From Mesorhizobium sp. Root102 (GTDB taxonomy: Bacteria > Pseudomonadota > Alphaproteobacteria > Rhizobiales > Rhizobiaceae): DNA of 64,000 bases. The stretch spans positions 65,884-129,883 of the forward strand of contig NZ_LMCP01000007.1 of the NCBI RefSeq assembly GCF_001425625.1, in the 5' to 3' direction. Positions 9,449-18,149 of the stretch are shown in pieces. The first letter of the stretch is position 1. Each line of letters begins with the position of its first letter. The notes under the pieces are model-generated. The model was not told where the DNA came from. It saw only the letters and a program-made list of their open reading frames with translations, and made no database searches. The translations under genes and the position numbers were made by a program.

Positions 9449-9824
9449 CGGTGCCGGCCTTGGAGAGCTCTGGCGCCCGTCCCTCGACGGGTGTCTCCAT
9501 AGGCGAGCCGATCGATGCGCCGCCAGCTCCGAACAGCCCGACGATCTGCGTGGCGCCGAGAAGGATGCCTGCAACGAGCACGACATAAACCAGCCGCCGC
9601 GCGAAATCGTTCAACTCGCCGCCAAAGATCAGCATGGCCCCGGCGATCGCTACGGCCGCCAGTGCGATCGTGCCGGCAACGGGTCCGTTGATCGACTGCT
9701 GAATCTGTTGGAGCGGACCTTCCCAAGGCAGTCCGCCCCCTCCCCCAGCAGCGAACGCCGGTCCGGCGAGTAAGGTAGTAAATCCGGTCGATCCAAATGC
9801 TACTTTGATCGCTCTACGCGACAT
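9441..9824 (-). CDS. trbC: TrbC, conjugative pilin precursor (VirB2-like)
   Basis: 127 residues from the ATG at 9824, which has GAGGGG eight bases upstream. A long signal peptide ends near AGPAFAAG, then a Gly-rich stretch and two hydrophobic segments separated by a short basic loop (NDFARRL), the VirB2/TrbC pilin pattern. TrbC pilins are cyclised in RP4 and Ti systems after C-terminal trimming. It starts 11 bases before the trbB stop, continuing the chain of overlapping genes. Confidence 0.94.
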   Translation of the reverse strand: MSRRAIKVAFGSTGFTTLLAGPAFAAGGGGGLPWEGPLQQIQQSINGPVAGTIALAAVAIAGAMLIFGGELNDFARRLVYVVLVAGILLGATQIVGLFGAGGASIGSPMETPVEGRAPELSKAGTDG

Positions 9825-10788
9825 GGCGGTGCCCCTCTTCGCTGCCGTGGGATTCGATGCGGTACTGGCCGTTGCGATATCCTTCAATGACCAGCAGTTC
9901 TCGAACACGCCGGCCCTTCGGTGTGCGTTCGATCGAGATGACCAGGTCAACCGCCTCGCCTATGATATCTGGCATCGGGTTCGAGCTGACCTCGGCTGTC
10001 AGTTGCTCGAGACGCGTCAACGCTGAAGGCGCGCTGTTCGCGTGGATTGTGGCGATACCGCCGGGATGGCCTGTATTCCAGGCCTTGAGTAGCGTGAGAG
10101 CTGCCCCATCGCGAACCTCGCCGACGATGATCCGATCCGGTCTCAGCCGCATCGTGGATTTGAGGAGCCGGCTCATATCCACGGCCTCGGTCGTATGGAG
10201 GGCCACCGCGTTTTCTGCCGCGCATTGGATCTCGGCCGTATCCTCAAGAATGACCAGCCGGTGTTCCGGCGTCAGGCTGACGATCTCGCCAATCACCGCG
10301 TTGGTGAGCGTGGTCTTGCCCGTCCCCGTGCCGCCGGAAACGATAATGTTCATCCGGTTCTCGACGGCGTTGCGGATCACGGACGCTTGGTATTCGGTCA
10401 TGATCTTGTCGCGCACATAGCTGTCGAGCGAGAACAGCCTCGTCGCGCGCTTGCGGATCGTAAACACTGGCGCAGCGACCACCGGCGACAACAGACCCTC
10501 AAAACGATGGCTGCCAATCGGCAACTCGCCCGAGATGATAGGCCGGTTAAGGTTCACTTCGGTTCCGAGCGCGTGCGCGACAGTACCAATGATCGTCTCG
10601 GCCGCCTGCGGCGCCAACCTGCCTGCCTGAGTGATCGGCTCGCCGATCCGCTCGACGAAGAGCTGACCGTCAGCGTTGAGCATGATCTCAACGACGAGCG
10701 AGTCATCAAGCGTGTTGCAGATCGTGCTGCCCAAGGCCTCACGGAGTTTGCGGACAAGGCGATGGTGTGATTGCGACGTGGGCGTCAT
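9814..10788 (-). CDS. trbB: TrbB, VirB11-like traffic ATPase
   Basis: 324 residues. N-terminal domain, then a RecA-like core with Walker [11 protein letters not shown] (about residues 152-161), the Asp box [12 protein letters not shown], Walker B-like [14 protein letters not shown] and the His box [15 protein letters not shown]. These are the four conserved motifs of VirB11/TrbB hexameric ATPases, which switch the secretion channel between pilus building and DNA export. It is the first trb gene, 39 bases after traI, with no strong ribosome binding site of its own. Confidence 0.97.
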   Translation of the reverse strand: MTPTSQSHHRLVRKLREALGSTICNTLDDSLVVEIMLNADGQLFVERIGEPITQAGRLAPQAAETIIGTVAHALGTEVNLNRPIISGELPIGSHRFEGLLSPVVAAPVFTIRKRATRLFSLDSYVRDKIMTEYQASVIRNAVENRMNIIVSGGTGTGKTTLTNAVIGEIVSLTPEHRLVILEDTAEIQCAAENAVALHTTEAVDMSRLLKSTMRLRPDRIIVGEVRDGAALTLLKAWNTGHPGGIATIHANSAPSALTRLEQLTAEVSSNPMPDIIGEAVDLVISIERTPKGRRVRELLVIEGYRNGQYRIESHGSEEGHRHVA

Positions 10789-10827
10789 GAAGGGATCTTT
10801 TCTGGATGCGATGTGTGTGGCCGATCC

Positions 10828-11457
10828 TCACGCTGCCAGCGGGGCGTGGTCTACGAAGAATGGTTCGCAGTCCTCCGGCCGAACGCGAACGGCGTTCTCG
10901 AGAGTGGCGGGAATGATGCCGGCGATCGCAATGGTGTTTCCGATCGGGTGCTGCGCGCCAAGCCGGTTGAACGGCAGCCCCGCCCTGCGAAGGATCTTTT
11001 CGAAGCGAAGGTCGGTAACGGTCGCGACTTCGGAATAGCCATTGGTCAACGACCATTCGAGAATGCCCGCGAACAGCGTCATCGTCGCCTTATGGAGTCC
11101 TCGCGCCGCGTTTCTCATCCCAAGCTCCGTGTCCACGCAGAACCGGGAACTTTCGATCAGTCCAGGATGGCTTGGCATGGGATTGCCATCGAGAAGGATC
11201 GGAAACGTTCTGCCCAACATTGTCGGCCCGGTGCCTGGGAGAAGTCGGGCGCACCCGATGACATCGCGAAGATCGTCCGTCACGGCGAGGAGGTAGGTCG
11301 GATCGAGGGCGTCGTACTCATCTGTTTCGCGCCCGGACTTGACTGTTACATTCCATTCGAGGCGTTCACTGAACACGCGCGCCCGTAGCGTGTGCATTTG
11401 ATCAATGAGCCTGTTCCCTACCCTGTTTTCGCCACTCCGGACCGCAACAAGCCGCAT
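10828..11457 (-). CDS. traI: TraI, acyl-homoserine-lactone synthase (LuxI family)
   Basis: 209 residues. The invariant LuxI residues are visible: Arg and Phe in RARVFSERLEW, the DEYDALDP acidic cluster, RLLPGTGPTML, and the ESSRFCVD Glu/Arg pair. The enzyme joins S-adenosylmethionine and an acyl carrier protein-bound fatty acid to make the quorum signal. It heads the trb operon, as in Ti plasmids, so its product should switch on conjugation through the divergent TraR. The acyl chain length cannot be read from sequence. Confidence 0.96.
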   Translation of the reverse strand: MRLVAVRSGENRVGNRLIDQMHTLRARVFSERLEWNVTVKSGRETDEYDALDPTYLLAVTDDLRDVIGCARLLPGTGPTMLGRTFPILLDGNPMPSHPGLIESSRFCVDTELGMRNAARGLHKATMTLFAGILEWSLTNGYSEVATVTDLRFEKILRRAGLPFNRLGAQHPIGNTIAIAGIIPATLENAVRVRPEDCEPFFVDHAPLAA

Positions 11458-11668
11458 GCCTTTTTCTCCGCGCTGCTTCGACGACGCGAAAGAAACAGGG
11501 TTCGAGCAGGCGGGCCATTACGGGTTTCCGAAGGGCGCCCAGGTTGCGAAAATCCACAGTGATTGATCGGTCCTCTAGCGGTGGTTGTATTTTGGAGGTT
11601 GATCTCGCCCCTTGAACTTGAGTAAGAGAACCACCTTATTGTGGCTGGGGCAGCAAAAAGGAGAGTTG
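11458..11668. promoter_or_regulatory. Divergent traI-trb / traR control region
   Basis: This 211-base gap separates the start codons of traI (minus strand) and traR (plus strand) and should hold both promoters. By analogy with Ti plasmids a TraR-binding tra box, an 18-base palindrome, is expected on the traI side. I could not find a convincing long palindrome by eye, so the operator remains unlocated. The traR ribosome binding site AAGGAG lies at 11658-11663. Confidence 0.45.
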
Positions 11669-12385
11669 ATGAAGTCTCTGAAGCCACAGTTTGAAACGCT
11701 GCGGGACTGGTTGAAATTAGCGCAAGACAAGCCCGCCATTGATCAGGCGTTGCGCAAGTTCGCAAATGCCCAGGGATTTGAATGGTTCACCTATCTCTCG
11801 GTCCACGAGGCCGACGTGTATGGCATGTCGAACTACCCGGCGGAGTGGCAGAAGCACTATCTCGACAGCGGCCTCGCCAAGGTGGACCCAGTCGTTGAAG
11901 CGATATCCCCGATGCGCGGAGCTTACGCTTGGTCAGAGAACGGTCTGCCCGTTCAAGCAAGAAAGTCTCATCGAACGTTCTTTGGCGAAGCCCGGAATTT
12001 TGGCATTCGTTCGGGGATTTCCATCCCAATCTTCGACGGGTTCGGCAGGCGTGCCCTTTTCACCTTCTCGTCCCGTGAGCGGAAACCCGATACTACGATG
12101 CTGGCCGACGCGTATTCGGTTCTGACACTTGGTGCGTTCGTCGATGGCTATCTGCAGAGCCGCAACGACGATGGGCTGATGAGTGCAGCCCCCTCGCCTC
12201 TGACGAGCTATCAGCTGGAATGCCTTGCATGGCTCCTGCAGGGAAAGACCAACGACGATATCGCGGCACTTCGCAACGTCAGTCGACGGGCTGTCGAGTT
12301 TCAGCTGCAAAACATTCGTCGAAAGCTCAACGTGGTGACCACCTACCAGGCCCTTGGGATCGCCATAAAGCGCAAGTGGATCTAA
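11669..12385 (+). CDS. traR: TraR, LuxR-family quorum-sensing activator
   Basis: 238 residues from the ATG at 11669, five bases after AGGAG; a TTG 57 bases upstream has no such site. The N-terminal autoinducer domain (about residues 15-160) keeps the Trp/Tyr/Asp pocket pattern (FEWFTYLSVHEADVYGMSNYP, KVDPVV). The C-terminal LuxR helix-turn-helix is clear: LTSYQLECLAWLLQGKTNDD, then VSRRAVEFQLQNIRRKL. It is divergent from traI-trb and should activate it when bound to the lactone. No TraM-like antiactivator is seen nearby. Confidence 0.93.
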   Translation: MKSLKPQFETLRDWLKLAQDKPAIDQALRKFANAQGFEWFTYLSVHEADVYGMSNYPAEWQKHYLDSGLAKVDPVVEAISPMRGAYAWSENGLPVQARKSHRTFFGEARNFGIRSGISIPIFDGFGRRALFTFSSRERKPDTTMLADAYSVLTLGAFVDGYLQSRNDDGLMSAAPSPLTSYQLECLAWLLQGKTNDDIAALRNVSRRAVEFQLQNIRRKLNVVTTYQALGIAIKRKWI

Positions 12386-12450
12386 CGGCGCGGACAGGTA
12401 CAACTCGCCGTCTTGCATCACGCTCTGGCAGCCTTGCGACCCGGAGGGCA

Positions 12451-14841
12451 TCAATCAAGCGCACGCAAATAGCGCACCGGCCGACCACCCGTAATCCGGT
12501 CACCAGCTGTCGCAATGGAATTGGCGTCGATGCCGAAGTGCCGGTAAAGATCACCGATCGACCCGGACTGGCCAAAGTGTTCGACGCCTAGGCTGCGCGT
12601 TCGGTGGCCACGGACCGAACCAAGCCAGCCGAGTGCCGCAGGATGCCCGTCGGTGACGGTGACGATTGCACAATGTGGCGGGAGTTCGGCGAACAGCCTT
12701 TCGACATGGCTCCTGGCATGGGCGAGACCGCGTTCACGCGCCCGGCTCGCCGCCGTCCAGCCCGCATTCAACCTATCCGCGGAAGTCACCGCCAGCAGGC
12801 CGACGTCGCGACGGTCCTCCGCCATCATACCGACCGCCTCAATCGCTTCCGGGGCGACCGCGCCGGTATAGGCGACGATCAGATCGGCATTCGGGCCAGG
12901 GTGCCGCAACCAGTAGCCGCCATCGACAATGTCCTGCTCGAGCTCTGCTGTCATGGCGCGGGCGATCTGCTCGACAGGTCGTGTCGACAGGCGCAGATAG
13001 ACTGATCCGCCCGTCTCGTCGCGCAACCACGTGCGCTCCGACTGCACGGCGTCGCCGTCTCGCTGCATATAATCCAGCGCAAAGCGCATGATGACGCTCA
13101 GTTCATCGACGAAGGCCGGCTCGTAGGCCGCGAGGCCATCCTGCGCCATCCCGATCAACTGGGTGGCGATCGACTGGTGCGCGCCACCCTCGGGCGCCAG
13201 CGTGACCCCCGATGGCGTGGCGACCAACAGAAAGCGGGCATCCTGGTAACAGGCGTAGTTGAGCGCATCGAGGCCACGCTGGATGAAGGGATCGTAGAGC
13301 GTGCCGATCGGCAGCAATCGCTTGCCAAAGATCGAATGCGACAGACCCAGCGCCGACAGCAGGATGAAGAGATTGTTCTCGGCGATGCCAAGCTCGATAT
13401 GCTGGCCGGACGTGCCGAATTCCCATTTCTGCGTCGAGGCGATGAGTTCGTTGCGAAACGTGTCGGCCAGCGATTCCCTCGCGAAGAGGCCGCGCCGGTT
13501 GACCCATGGGCCGAGGTTGGTCGAAACGGTCACATCCGGTGAGGTGGTGACGATGGCGTCGGCGAGTGGCCCGCCGGCCCGCGCGATTTCGTCCAGGATC
13601 CGGCCAAAACCGACCTGTGTGGAGACGCTGCCCTTGGCTTCCGAGACAAGATGATCGGGAACCAGGATGCGTTGCGCGTGACGGCGCCGCTGACCGTTGG
13701 CCGCGAACGGAACCCCGTCGAGAAAACGCCGCAGTTCAAGGTTCTCGACCTCAAGCCCTTCGAAATGATCCCACTCGCGCCCCTCGGCGACGGACATCGA
13801 TGAGCGGAACATTGCCATCTGATCCTTGGTCATCAGGCCGGCATGGTTATCCTTGTGGCCAGCGAGCGGCAGCCCGAAACCCTTGATCGTATAGGCGATG
13901 AAGCAGGTCGGCCGGTCGTTGCTGCGTGCCTTCTCGAACGCGTCGAGCAAGGATGGCAGATCGTGGCCGCCAAGATTGGCCATTAGCGCTGCGAGGGCGG
14001 CATCGGAGCGGCGGTCGAGGAGCGAAGCGAAATCCTGACTATCGCCGATGTCGGCGAGCAAGCGTTTGCGCCAGGCAACGCCACCCTGGAATGTCAGCGC
14101 CGAATAGAGCTGGTTGGGGCAAGCATCGATCCAGGCACGCAGCGCCTCGCCGCCCGGCTCGGCGAAGGCCGCCTCTTGCAGCGAGCCATGCTTGAGGATG
14201 ACGACGTCCCAGCCGAAATTGCGGAAGATGCTTTCGAAGCGCTCCCAAAGGCCCTCGCGCACGACGGCATCAAGGCTCTGGCGGTTGTAGTCGACGATCC
14301 ACCAGCAATTGCGCAGGCCATGTTTCCAGCCCTCCAGCAGCGCCTCGAAAATGTTGCCCTCGTCCATCTCGGCGTCGCCGATAAGCGCCACCATGCGGCC
14401 CTCCGTGACGCTGTCATCGCGGGCGCGCAAATAGTCCTGCACCAACGAGGCAAACAGCGTCTGCGCGACGCCCAGTCCCACCGAGCCGGTGGAAAAATCG
14501 ACATCATCGATATCCTTTGTCCGCGACGGGTAGCTCTGCGCACCACCGAAAGCCCGGAACCCTTCGAGCTTCTGCCTAGTCTGGTTGCCGAGCAGATATT
14601 GGATGGCGTGGAACACCGGCGAGGCATGCGGCTTCACCGCGACACGGTCCTCAGGTCTCAAGACGGAAAAATAGAGAGCCGTCATGATTGTCGCCAGTGA
14701 AGCCGACGACGCCTGGTGTCCACCGACCTTCAGTCCGTCCGTGCTTTCGCGCAGGTGATTGGCGTTGTGGATCATCCACGCCGACAGCCACAGCACCTTT
14801 TTCTCCAGCGCCGAAAGCGCCTCCAAATTCCGTCCGTCCAA
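12451..14841 (-). CDS. AceE/transketolase-like thiamine diphosphate enzyme
   Basis: 796 residues starting at a TTG (14841) with CAGGAGG eight bases upstream; no ATG fits. The cofactor-binding motif is GDAEMDEGN followed about 30 residues later by VDYNRQSLDAV, the form seen in homodimeric pyruvate dehydrogenase E1 (AceE) rather than the GDG form of transketolase. Three domains follow in order: N-terminal thiamine diphosphate, central pyrimidine-binding (ELGIAENNLFILLSALG), and C-terminal. No E2 or E3 subunit gene is adjacent, so it may act alone on an unknown keto acid or sugar. The divergent Lrp/AsnC gene is its likely regulator. Confidence 0.85.
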   Translation of the reverse strand: MDGRNLEALSALEKKVLWLSAWMIHNANHLRESTDGLKVGGHQASSASLATIMTALYFSVLRPEDRVAVKPHASPVFHAIQYLLGNQTRQKLEGFRAFGGAQSYPSRTKDIDDVDFSTGSVGLGVAQTLFASLVQDYLRARDDSVTEGRMVALIGDAEMDEGNIFEALLEGWKHGLRNCWWIVDYNRQSLDAVVREGLWERFESIFRNFGWDVVILKHGSLQEAAFAEPGGEALRAWIDACPNQLYSALTFQGGVAWRKRLLADIGDSQDFASLLDRRSDAALAALMANLGGHDLPSLLDAFEKARSNDRPTCFIAYTIKGFGLPLAGHKDNHAGLMTKDQMAMFRSSMSVAEGREWDHFEGLEVENLELRRFLDGVPFAANGQRRRHAQRILVPDHLVSEAKGSVSTQVGFGRILDEIARAGGPLADAIVTTSPDVTVSTNLGPWVNRRGLFARESLADTFRNELIASTQKWEFGTSGQHIELGIAENNLFILLSALGLSHSIFGKRLLPIGTLYDPFIQRGLDALNYACYQDARFLLVATPSGVTLAPEGGAHQSIATQLIGMAQDGLAAYEPAFVDELSVIMRFALDYMQRDGDAVQSERTWLRDETGGSVYLRLSTRPVEQIARAMTAELEQDIVDGGYWLRHPGPNADLIVAYTGAVAPEAIEAVGMMAEDRRDVGLLAVTSADRLNAGWTAASRARERGLAHARSHVERLFAELPPHCAIVTVTDGHPAALGWLGSVRGHRTRSLGVEHFGQSGSIGDLYRHFGIDANSIATAGDRITGGRPVRYLRALD

Positions 14842-14970
14842 GTGCCAAGCCTCCTGGTGAAACCGCTCGAAATCATAGGGCGGAGGAAAAGCCGATTGTC
14901 GCTAAACTTGCCTGAATTTGACCTCTGTTTTAGCTAGTTTAACCAATGAGGGCGAAAGGAGTAATGGTTC
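14842..14970. promoter_or_regulatory. Divergent promoter region between the AceE-like gene and the Lrp/AsnC gene
   Basis: The 129 bases between two start codons carry both ribosome binding sites (CAGGAGG for the minus gene, AAAGGAG for the plus gene) and an AT-rich middle (around 14915-14945) suited to Lrp-type binding. Lrp/AsnC proteins commonly control the adjacent divergent gene and respond to an amino acid. No exact operator can be defined by eye. Confidence 0.5.
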
Positions 14971-15444
14971 GTGCCAAAAACCAGACTTGACGATATCGAC
15001 CGCAAGATTATCGCCGCGCTTCAGATCGATGGCAGAATGACGGCGCAGCAACTTGCCGATCAGGTCGGCCTCTCGGCCTCGCCCTGCGCGCGCCGCGTAC
15101 GCATGATGGAGGATAGGGGCGTTATCACCGGTTACGCCGCCCTCATCGATCAGGATCTCGTCGACCTGCCGATCTCGGTGTTCGCCTCGATCAAGTTAGA
15201 GCGCCAGCGCGAGAATGAACTGGAGCGGTTCAACACGGCCATCGGGCGCTGGCCGGAGGTCGTCGACTGCTATTTGATGACCGGCCAGCGCGACTATCTG
15301 CTGCGCGTGGTGGTGCGCGACCTGCATGCCTATGACCGCTTCCTGAAGGAAAAGCTGACGCGGCTCGATGGCGTTGCCTCGATCGAATCCAGCTTTGCGC
15401 TTGCCCAGATCAAGCGGTCGAACCAGCTTCCGATCGACACGTGA
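14971..15444 (+). CDS. Lrp/AsnC-family transcriptional regulator
   Basis: 157 residues from a GTG at 14971 with AAAGGAG upstream; a nearby ATG at 14964 is out of frame. An N-terminal winged helix (LDDIDRKIIAALQIDGRMTA, LADQVGLSASPCARRVRMME) is followed by the RAM/AsnC ligand-binding domain (VVDCYLMTGQRDYLLRVVV). Such proteins sense small molecules, usually amino acids, and control neighbouring genes. It is divergent from the AceE-like gene, which it probably regulates. Confidence 0.93.
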   Translation: MPKTRLDDIDRKIIAALQIDGRMTAQQLADQVGLSASPCARRVRMMEDRGVITGYAALIDQDLVDLPISVFASIKLERQRENELERFNTAIGRWPEVVDCYLMTGQRDYLLRVVVRDLHAYDRFLKEKLTRLDGVASIESSFALAQIKRSNQLPIDT

Positions 15445-15524
15445 ACCTATGGCCTTGCAGACAATGTTGGGCCTCAGCCATGGTCAACGACGCATTTGAT
15501 CCCGCGGTTTGCGTGCCGATCCGC

Positions 15525-15842
15525 TCAGCCCCTGCCGCAACCCAGTTCTGAAAAGACCGAGCACCAGAAGCGATAGTCGCCGGTGCGGCCGTCGAAATGC
15601 GCTGTCAGTGCGCAATGTGCCGCTGCCGTCGCCGCGCGCGGTCCATAAAGCTCGATGGCTGCCCGAGCCATGGCATCCGGATCCGCCAGTTCCCAAAGCG
15701 TCAAGTTGCCAATGCCTGCACTGCCGGCACGGAAATGATCTGAATGAATTTTTGGCAAGCCAAAACCTCCCGCGGGTTGGTCCGGCGAGGGCAGCGACGC
15801 GCTGCGAGGCCGGACGTTGGGAACCCACGCGGAGTGAGCCAC
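15525..15842 (-). CDS. Small rhizobial protein of unknown function
   Basis: Up to 105 residues in this frame; the credible part is the C-terminal 50-60 residues (LTLWELADPDAMARAAIELY and TAAAHCALTAHFDGRTGDYR), which look like a short helical protein with balanced composition. The N-terminal third is Pro/Arg-rich and doubtful, and an internal ATG at 15671 would give a 48-residue product. I recognise no domain. A competing frame at 15484-15939 has the low-complexity Arg/Ser composition of a shadow and was rejected. Confidence 0.4.
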   Translation of the reverse strand: MAHSAWVPNVRPRSASLPSPDQPAGGFGLPKIHSDHFRAGSAGIGNLTLWELADPDAMARAAIELYGPRAATAAAHCALTAHFDGRTGDYRFWCSVFSELGCGRG

Positions 15843-16208
15843 GATCCAAGGGCGTTACGCCCAGGATATTCGTCGTGTCGTCCCTGGCCTTCGGCAGCTT
15901 CGCAAGGGCGGTGATAGACACCCGAAGAAGCTTGCGCATGGCAATTTATTGCAGAGCGCTGTTCTGAAGACAACCGGTGTCGACCAGGGAAAATGGGCGC
16001 TGGAAAGAAGTCCTGGTCCAGGCTGCCACGGCGTCGTTTGGTTGGGCGGGATGCATCCGTTCCGCGCAAGCCACTGCAGTGTCAAATGGCTTGGGTCACG
16101 TTGCCCGGACGCCTTTTTCGGGTGCCTTACGGTCAGAGCGGGGCAAGCCAAGAGACCAAAATTCTCACGGTATCATATTGATAGGCATTGAGTTTTTGGA
16201 GTTTTTGC
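15843..16208. other. Intergenic stretch without a recognisable gene
   Basis: All six frames here give short, Arg/Pro/Ser-rich translations with no family motifs. I see no insertion-sequence ends or RNA signature. It separates the metabolic genes from the repeat array in front of the Fic gene, so it may contain an island boundary, but nothing in the bases proves that. Confidence 0.4.
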
Positions 16209-16328
16209 ACTAAAAACTTGCGATGGTACGACATTAAAAACTTGCAAGTGAACGGCATCGTTGACTTGCAATGGCACAGCACTATATACTTGTAATTGCA
16301 CAGCGCTAAAAACTTGCAAAGGCACGGC
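16209..16328 (+). repeat. Five tandem 24-bp direct repeats upstream of the Fic gene
   Basis: Five head-to-tail units of exactly 24 bases each: 16209-16232, 16233-16256, 16257-16280, 16281-16304 and 16305-16328. The shared core is ACTAAAAACTTGCAA followed by a GGCAC-like element. Units differ by a few substitutions but never in length. The array stops one base before the Fic start codon. Because 24 is a multiple of three, the last three units stay open in the Fic frame from a TTG at 16261 and would encode an eight-residue repeat (TCNGTALY, TCNCTALK, TCKGTAM); a stop in unit 2 closes that frame. It could be an iteron-type operator, a leader RNA or a regulatory peptide. Confidence 0.9.
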
Positions 16329-16329
16329 T

Positions 16330-17862
16330 ATGGCCAAGCCCCATGAAAAACTCGCGCAATCCTTAGCCATCCTCAAAGACCTGCAGGAGGGCGGGCGACG
16401 CATATTCAAATCCGATGAAATCCGCCGCGTGCACCGCGAGCGGCTGCTGCAAAACGGCTTCCTGCGCGACATAATCAGAGGCTGGGTGATGTCCACCAGC
16501 CCTCAGGCGCAAGAGCATGACACAACGCCATGGTATGCCAGCTTCTGGGAATTCTGCTCCCTCTATTGCAATGATCGGTTCGGAAAAGACTGGTTCCTGT
16601 CACCCGAGCAATCTTTGCTCCTTCACGCGGAAGCGACCGCCATCTTGCCACAGGTGGTGGTGAACACGCCCAACGGAACAAACAACAAGATCGATCTGCT
16701 GTTCGCAACCTCCCTCTACGACCTCAAGGTTAAAGGGATGCCCGAAGAGCTTACGAAGAAGAACGGCCTGCGGGTGTTCACCATGGAGGCCGCACTTATC
16801 CGAGTGCCGGAAGGCTTCTTCCAGCGTGCGCCGATCGACGTTCAGGTAGCCATTGCGTCACTGCGGAATGTCTCAGGCGTATTGGGACTGCTGCTTGATG
16901 GAGGGCATTCCGCCGTCGCCGGGCGGCTTGCCGGGGCCTTTCGACGCCTGGGGCGCGAGGCCTTCGCCGACGAGATCATTGCAGCCTTCAAGTCGGCAAA
17001 TTACGACGTGCGCGAAACTGACCCCTTCGCCGGTCAGACGGGCGTAACCGCTATCGCGGCAGGCGTTCCGCCGCTGGTAGCGCGCCTGCGCGCAATCTGG
17101 CAATCGCAGCGCGCCGCGGTGATCGAGATATTCCCGAAGGCGCCCGGCCTGCCTTCGGACAAACAGGCCTACATGAAGTTCGTGGAGGATATCTACGAAA
17201 GCGATGCCTATCATTCGTTGTCCATCGAAGGTTACAGCGTCACGCCCGAACTTATCGACCGCGTACGCGGCGGCGACTGGAATCCGCAGATCAATGAAGA
17301 AGACCGAAAAAACCGCGATGCGCTCGCCGCGCGGGGCTACTACCTTGCCTTCCAGAAGGTCAAGGACTCCGTTGCGGCCATCGTTGAAGGCGCGCCTGCG
17401 GGTGCACTGACACGGGATACGCACAGTGAGTGGTACCGGGAGCTGTTTGCGCCGTCAGTCACGGCCGGCATCCTCAAAGCGAGCGCGCTTGCCGGTTATC
17501 GCAATCACCCTGTCTATCTGCGCGGCTCCCAGCATGTACCGCCACGTTCAGAAACGGTTGCCGATGGCATGAACGCGCTGTTTGACCTGCTGCAAGCTGA
17601 GAGCGAGCCGTCAGTCCGCGCCGTACTCGGGCACTGGCTTGTCGGCTATGTCCATCCGTATCCGGACGGCAATGGACGCATGGCACGATTCCTGATGAAC
17701 ACCATGCTCGCCTCAGGCGGCTACCACTGGACAATTGTCAGGGTCGATGACCGCAAGGCCTATCTCGCTGGACTGGAAGATGCGAGCGTGAATATGGACG
17801 TCAGGCCTTTTGCGGCCTTTTTGGCTCAACGTGTAAAATGGTCTTCGGGCCAAGCAAAGTAA
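16330..17862 (+). CDS. Fic-domain AMPylase-type enzyme, autoinhibited class II
   Basis: 510 residues from the ATG at 16330. The catalytic Fic motif HPYPDGNGRMAR (about residues 441-452) is complete, with the His needed for AMP transfer and the anion-binding GNGR. Upstream at about residue 295 is SLSIEGY, matching the (S/T)xxxE(G/N) inhibitory helix, whose Glu blocks ATP binding; this marks a class II Fic protein that carries its own antitoxin helix. The N-terminal 280 residues are not recognised. Fic enzymes modify target proteins with AMP or other groups and often act as toxins or effectors. There is no separate antitoxin gene; the 24-bp repeat array abuts the start. Confidence 0.9.
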   Translation: MAKPHEKLAQSLAILKDLQEGGRRIFKSDEIRRVHRERLLQNGFLRDIIRGWVMSTSPQAQEHDTTPWYASFWEFCSLYCNDRFGKDWFLSPEQSLLLHAEATAILPQVVVNTPNGTNNKIDLLFATSLYDLKVKGMPEELTKKNGLRVFTMEAALIRVPEGFFQRAPIDVQVAIASLRNVSGVLGLLLDGGHSAVAGRLAGAFRRLGREAFADEIIAAFKSANYDVRETDPFAGQTGVTAIAAGVPPLVARLRAIWQSQRAAVIEIFPKAPGLPSDKQAYMKFVEDIYESDAYHSLSIEGYSVTPELIDRVRGGDWNPQINEEDRKNRDALAARGYYLAFQKVKDSVAAIVEGAPAGALTRDTHSEWYRELFAPSVTAGILKASALAGYRNHPVYLRGSQHVPPRSETVADGMNALFDLLQAESEPSVRAVLGHWLVGYVHPYPDGNGRMARFLMNTMLASGGYHWTIVRVDDRKAYLAGLEDASVNMDVRPFAAFLAQRVKWSSGQAK

Positions 17863-18149
17863 ACGCCATATTGAATCATCCTACAGGCGTTCAAGCCGAT
17901 CAGTTGATTCGGATTGCCTCGAGGAAGCGTCATGGGTGAGCGACGAAATTGCGTGGGCCACGCAACCACCGATACCGACATTCGCTGAACGCTGAGGTTG
18001 GAGAAGACTAAGAGCCTCCAACTTAGCGCAGCGAGGAGCGGCGATGGTAAGTGGCGGCGGCAAAACGAACAGAGGCTAAAAGGTCGCTGACGCGGGCTCT
18101 CACCTCACTACTGCGCAGGCCAGCGGGCCGGCGCAGCGGACGGCCGAGG

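Noticed and set aside
11458..11668. A Ti-like tra box
   Set aside because: No convincing 18-base palindrome like the Ti plasmid tra box could be found by eye.
15484..15939. 151-codon minus-strand frame
   Set aside because: Low-complexity Arg/Ser/Gly composition typical of an out-of-frame reading of a GC-rich region; the overlapping frame at 15525-15842 is more protein-like.
16209..16328. CRISPR array reading of the 24-bp repeats
   Set aside because: The units are directly adjacent with no spacers and no cas genes are near.
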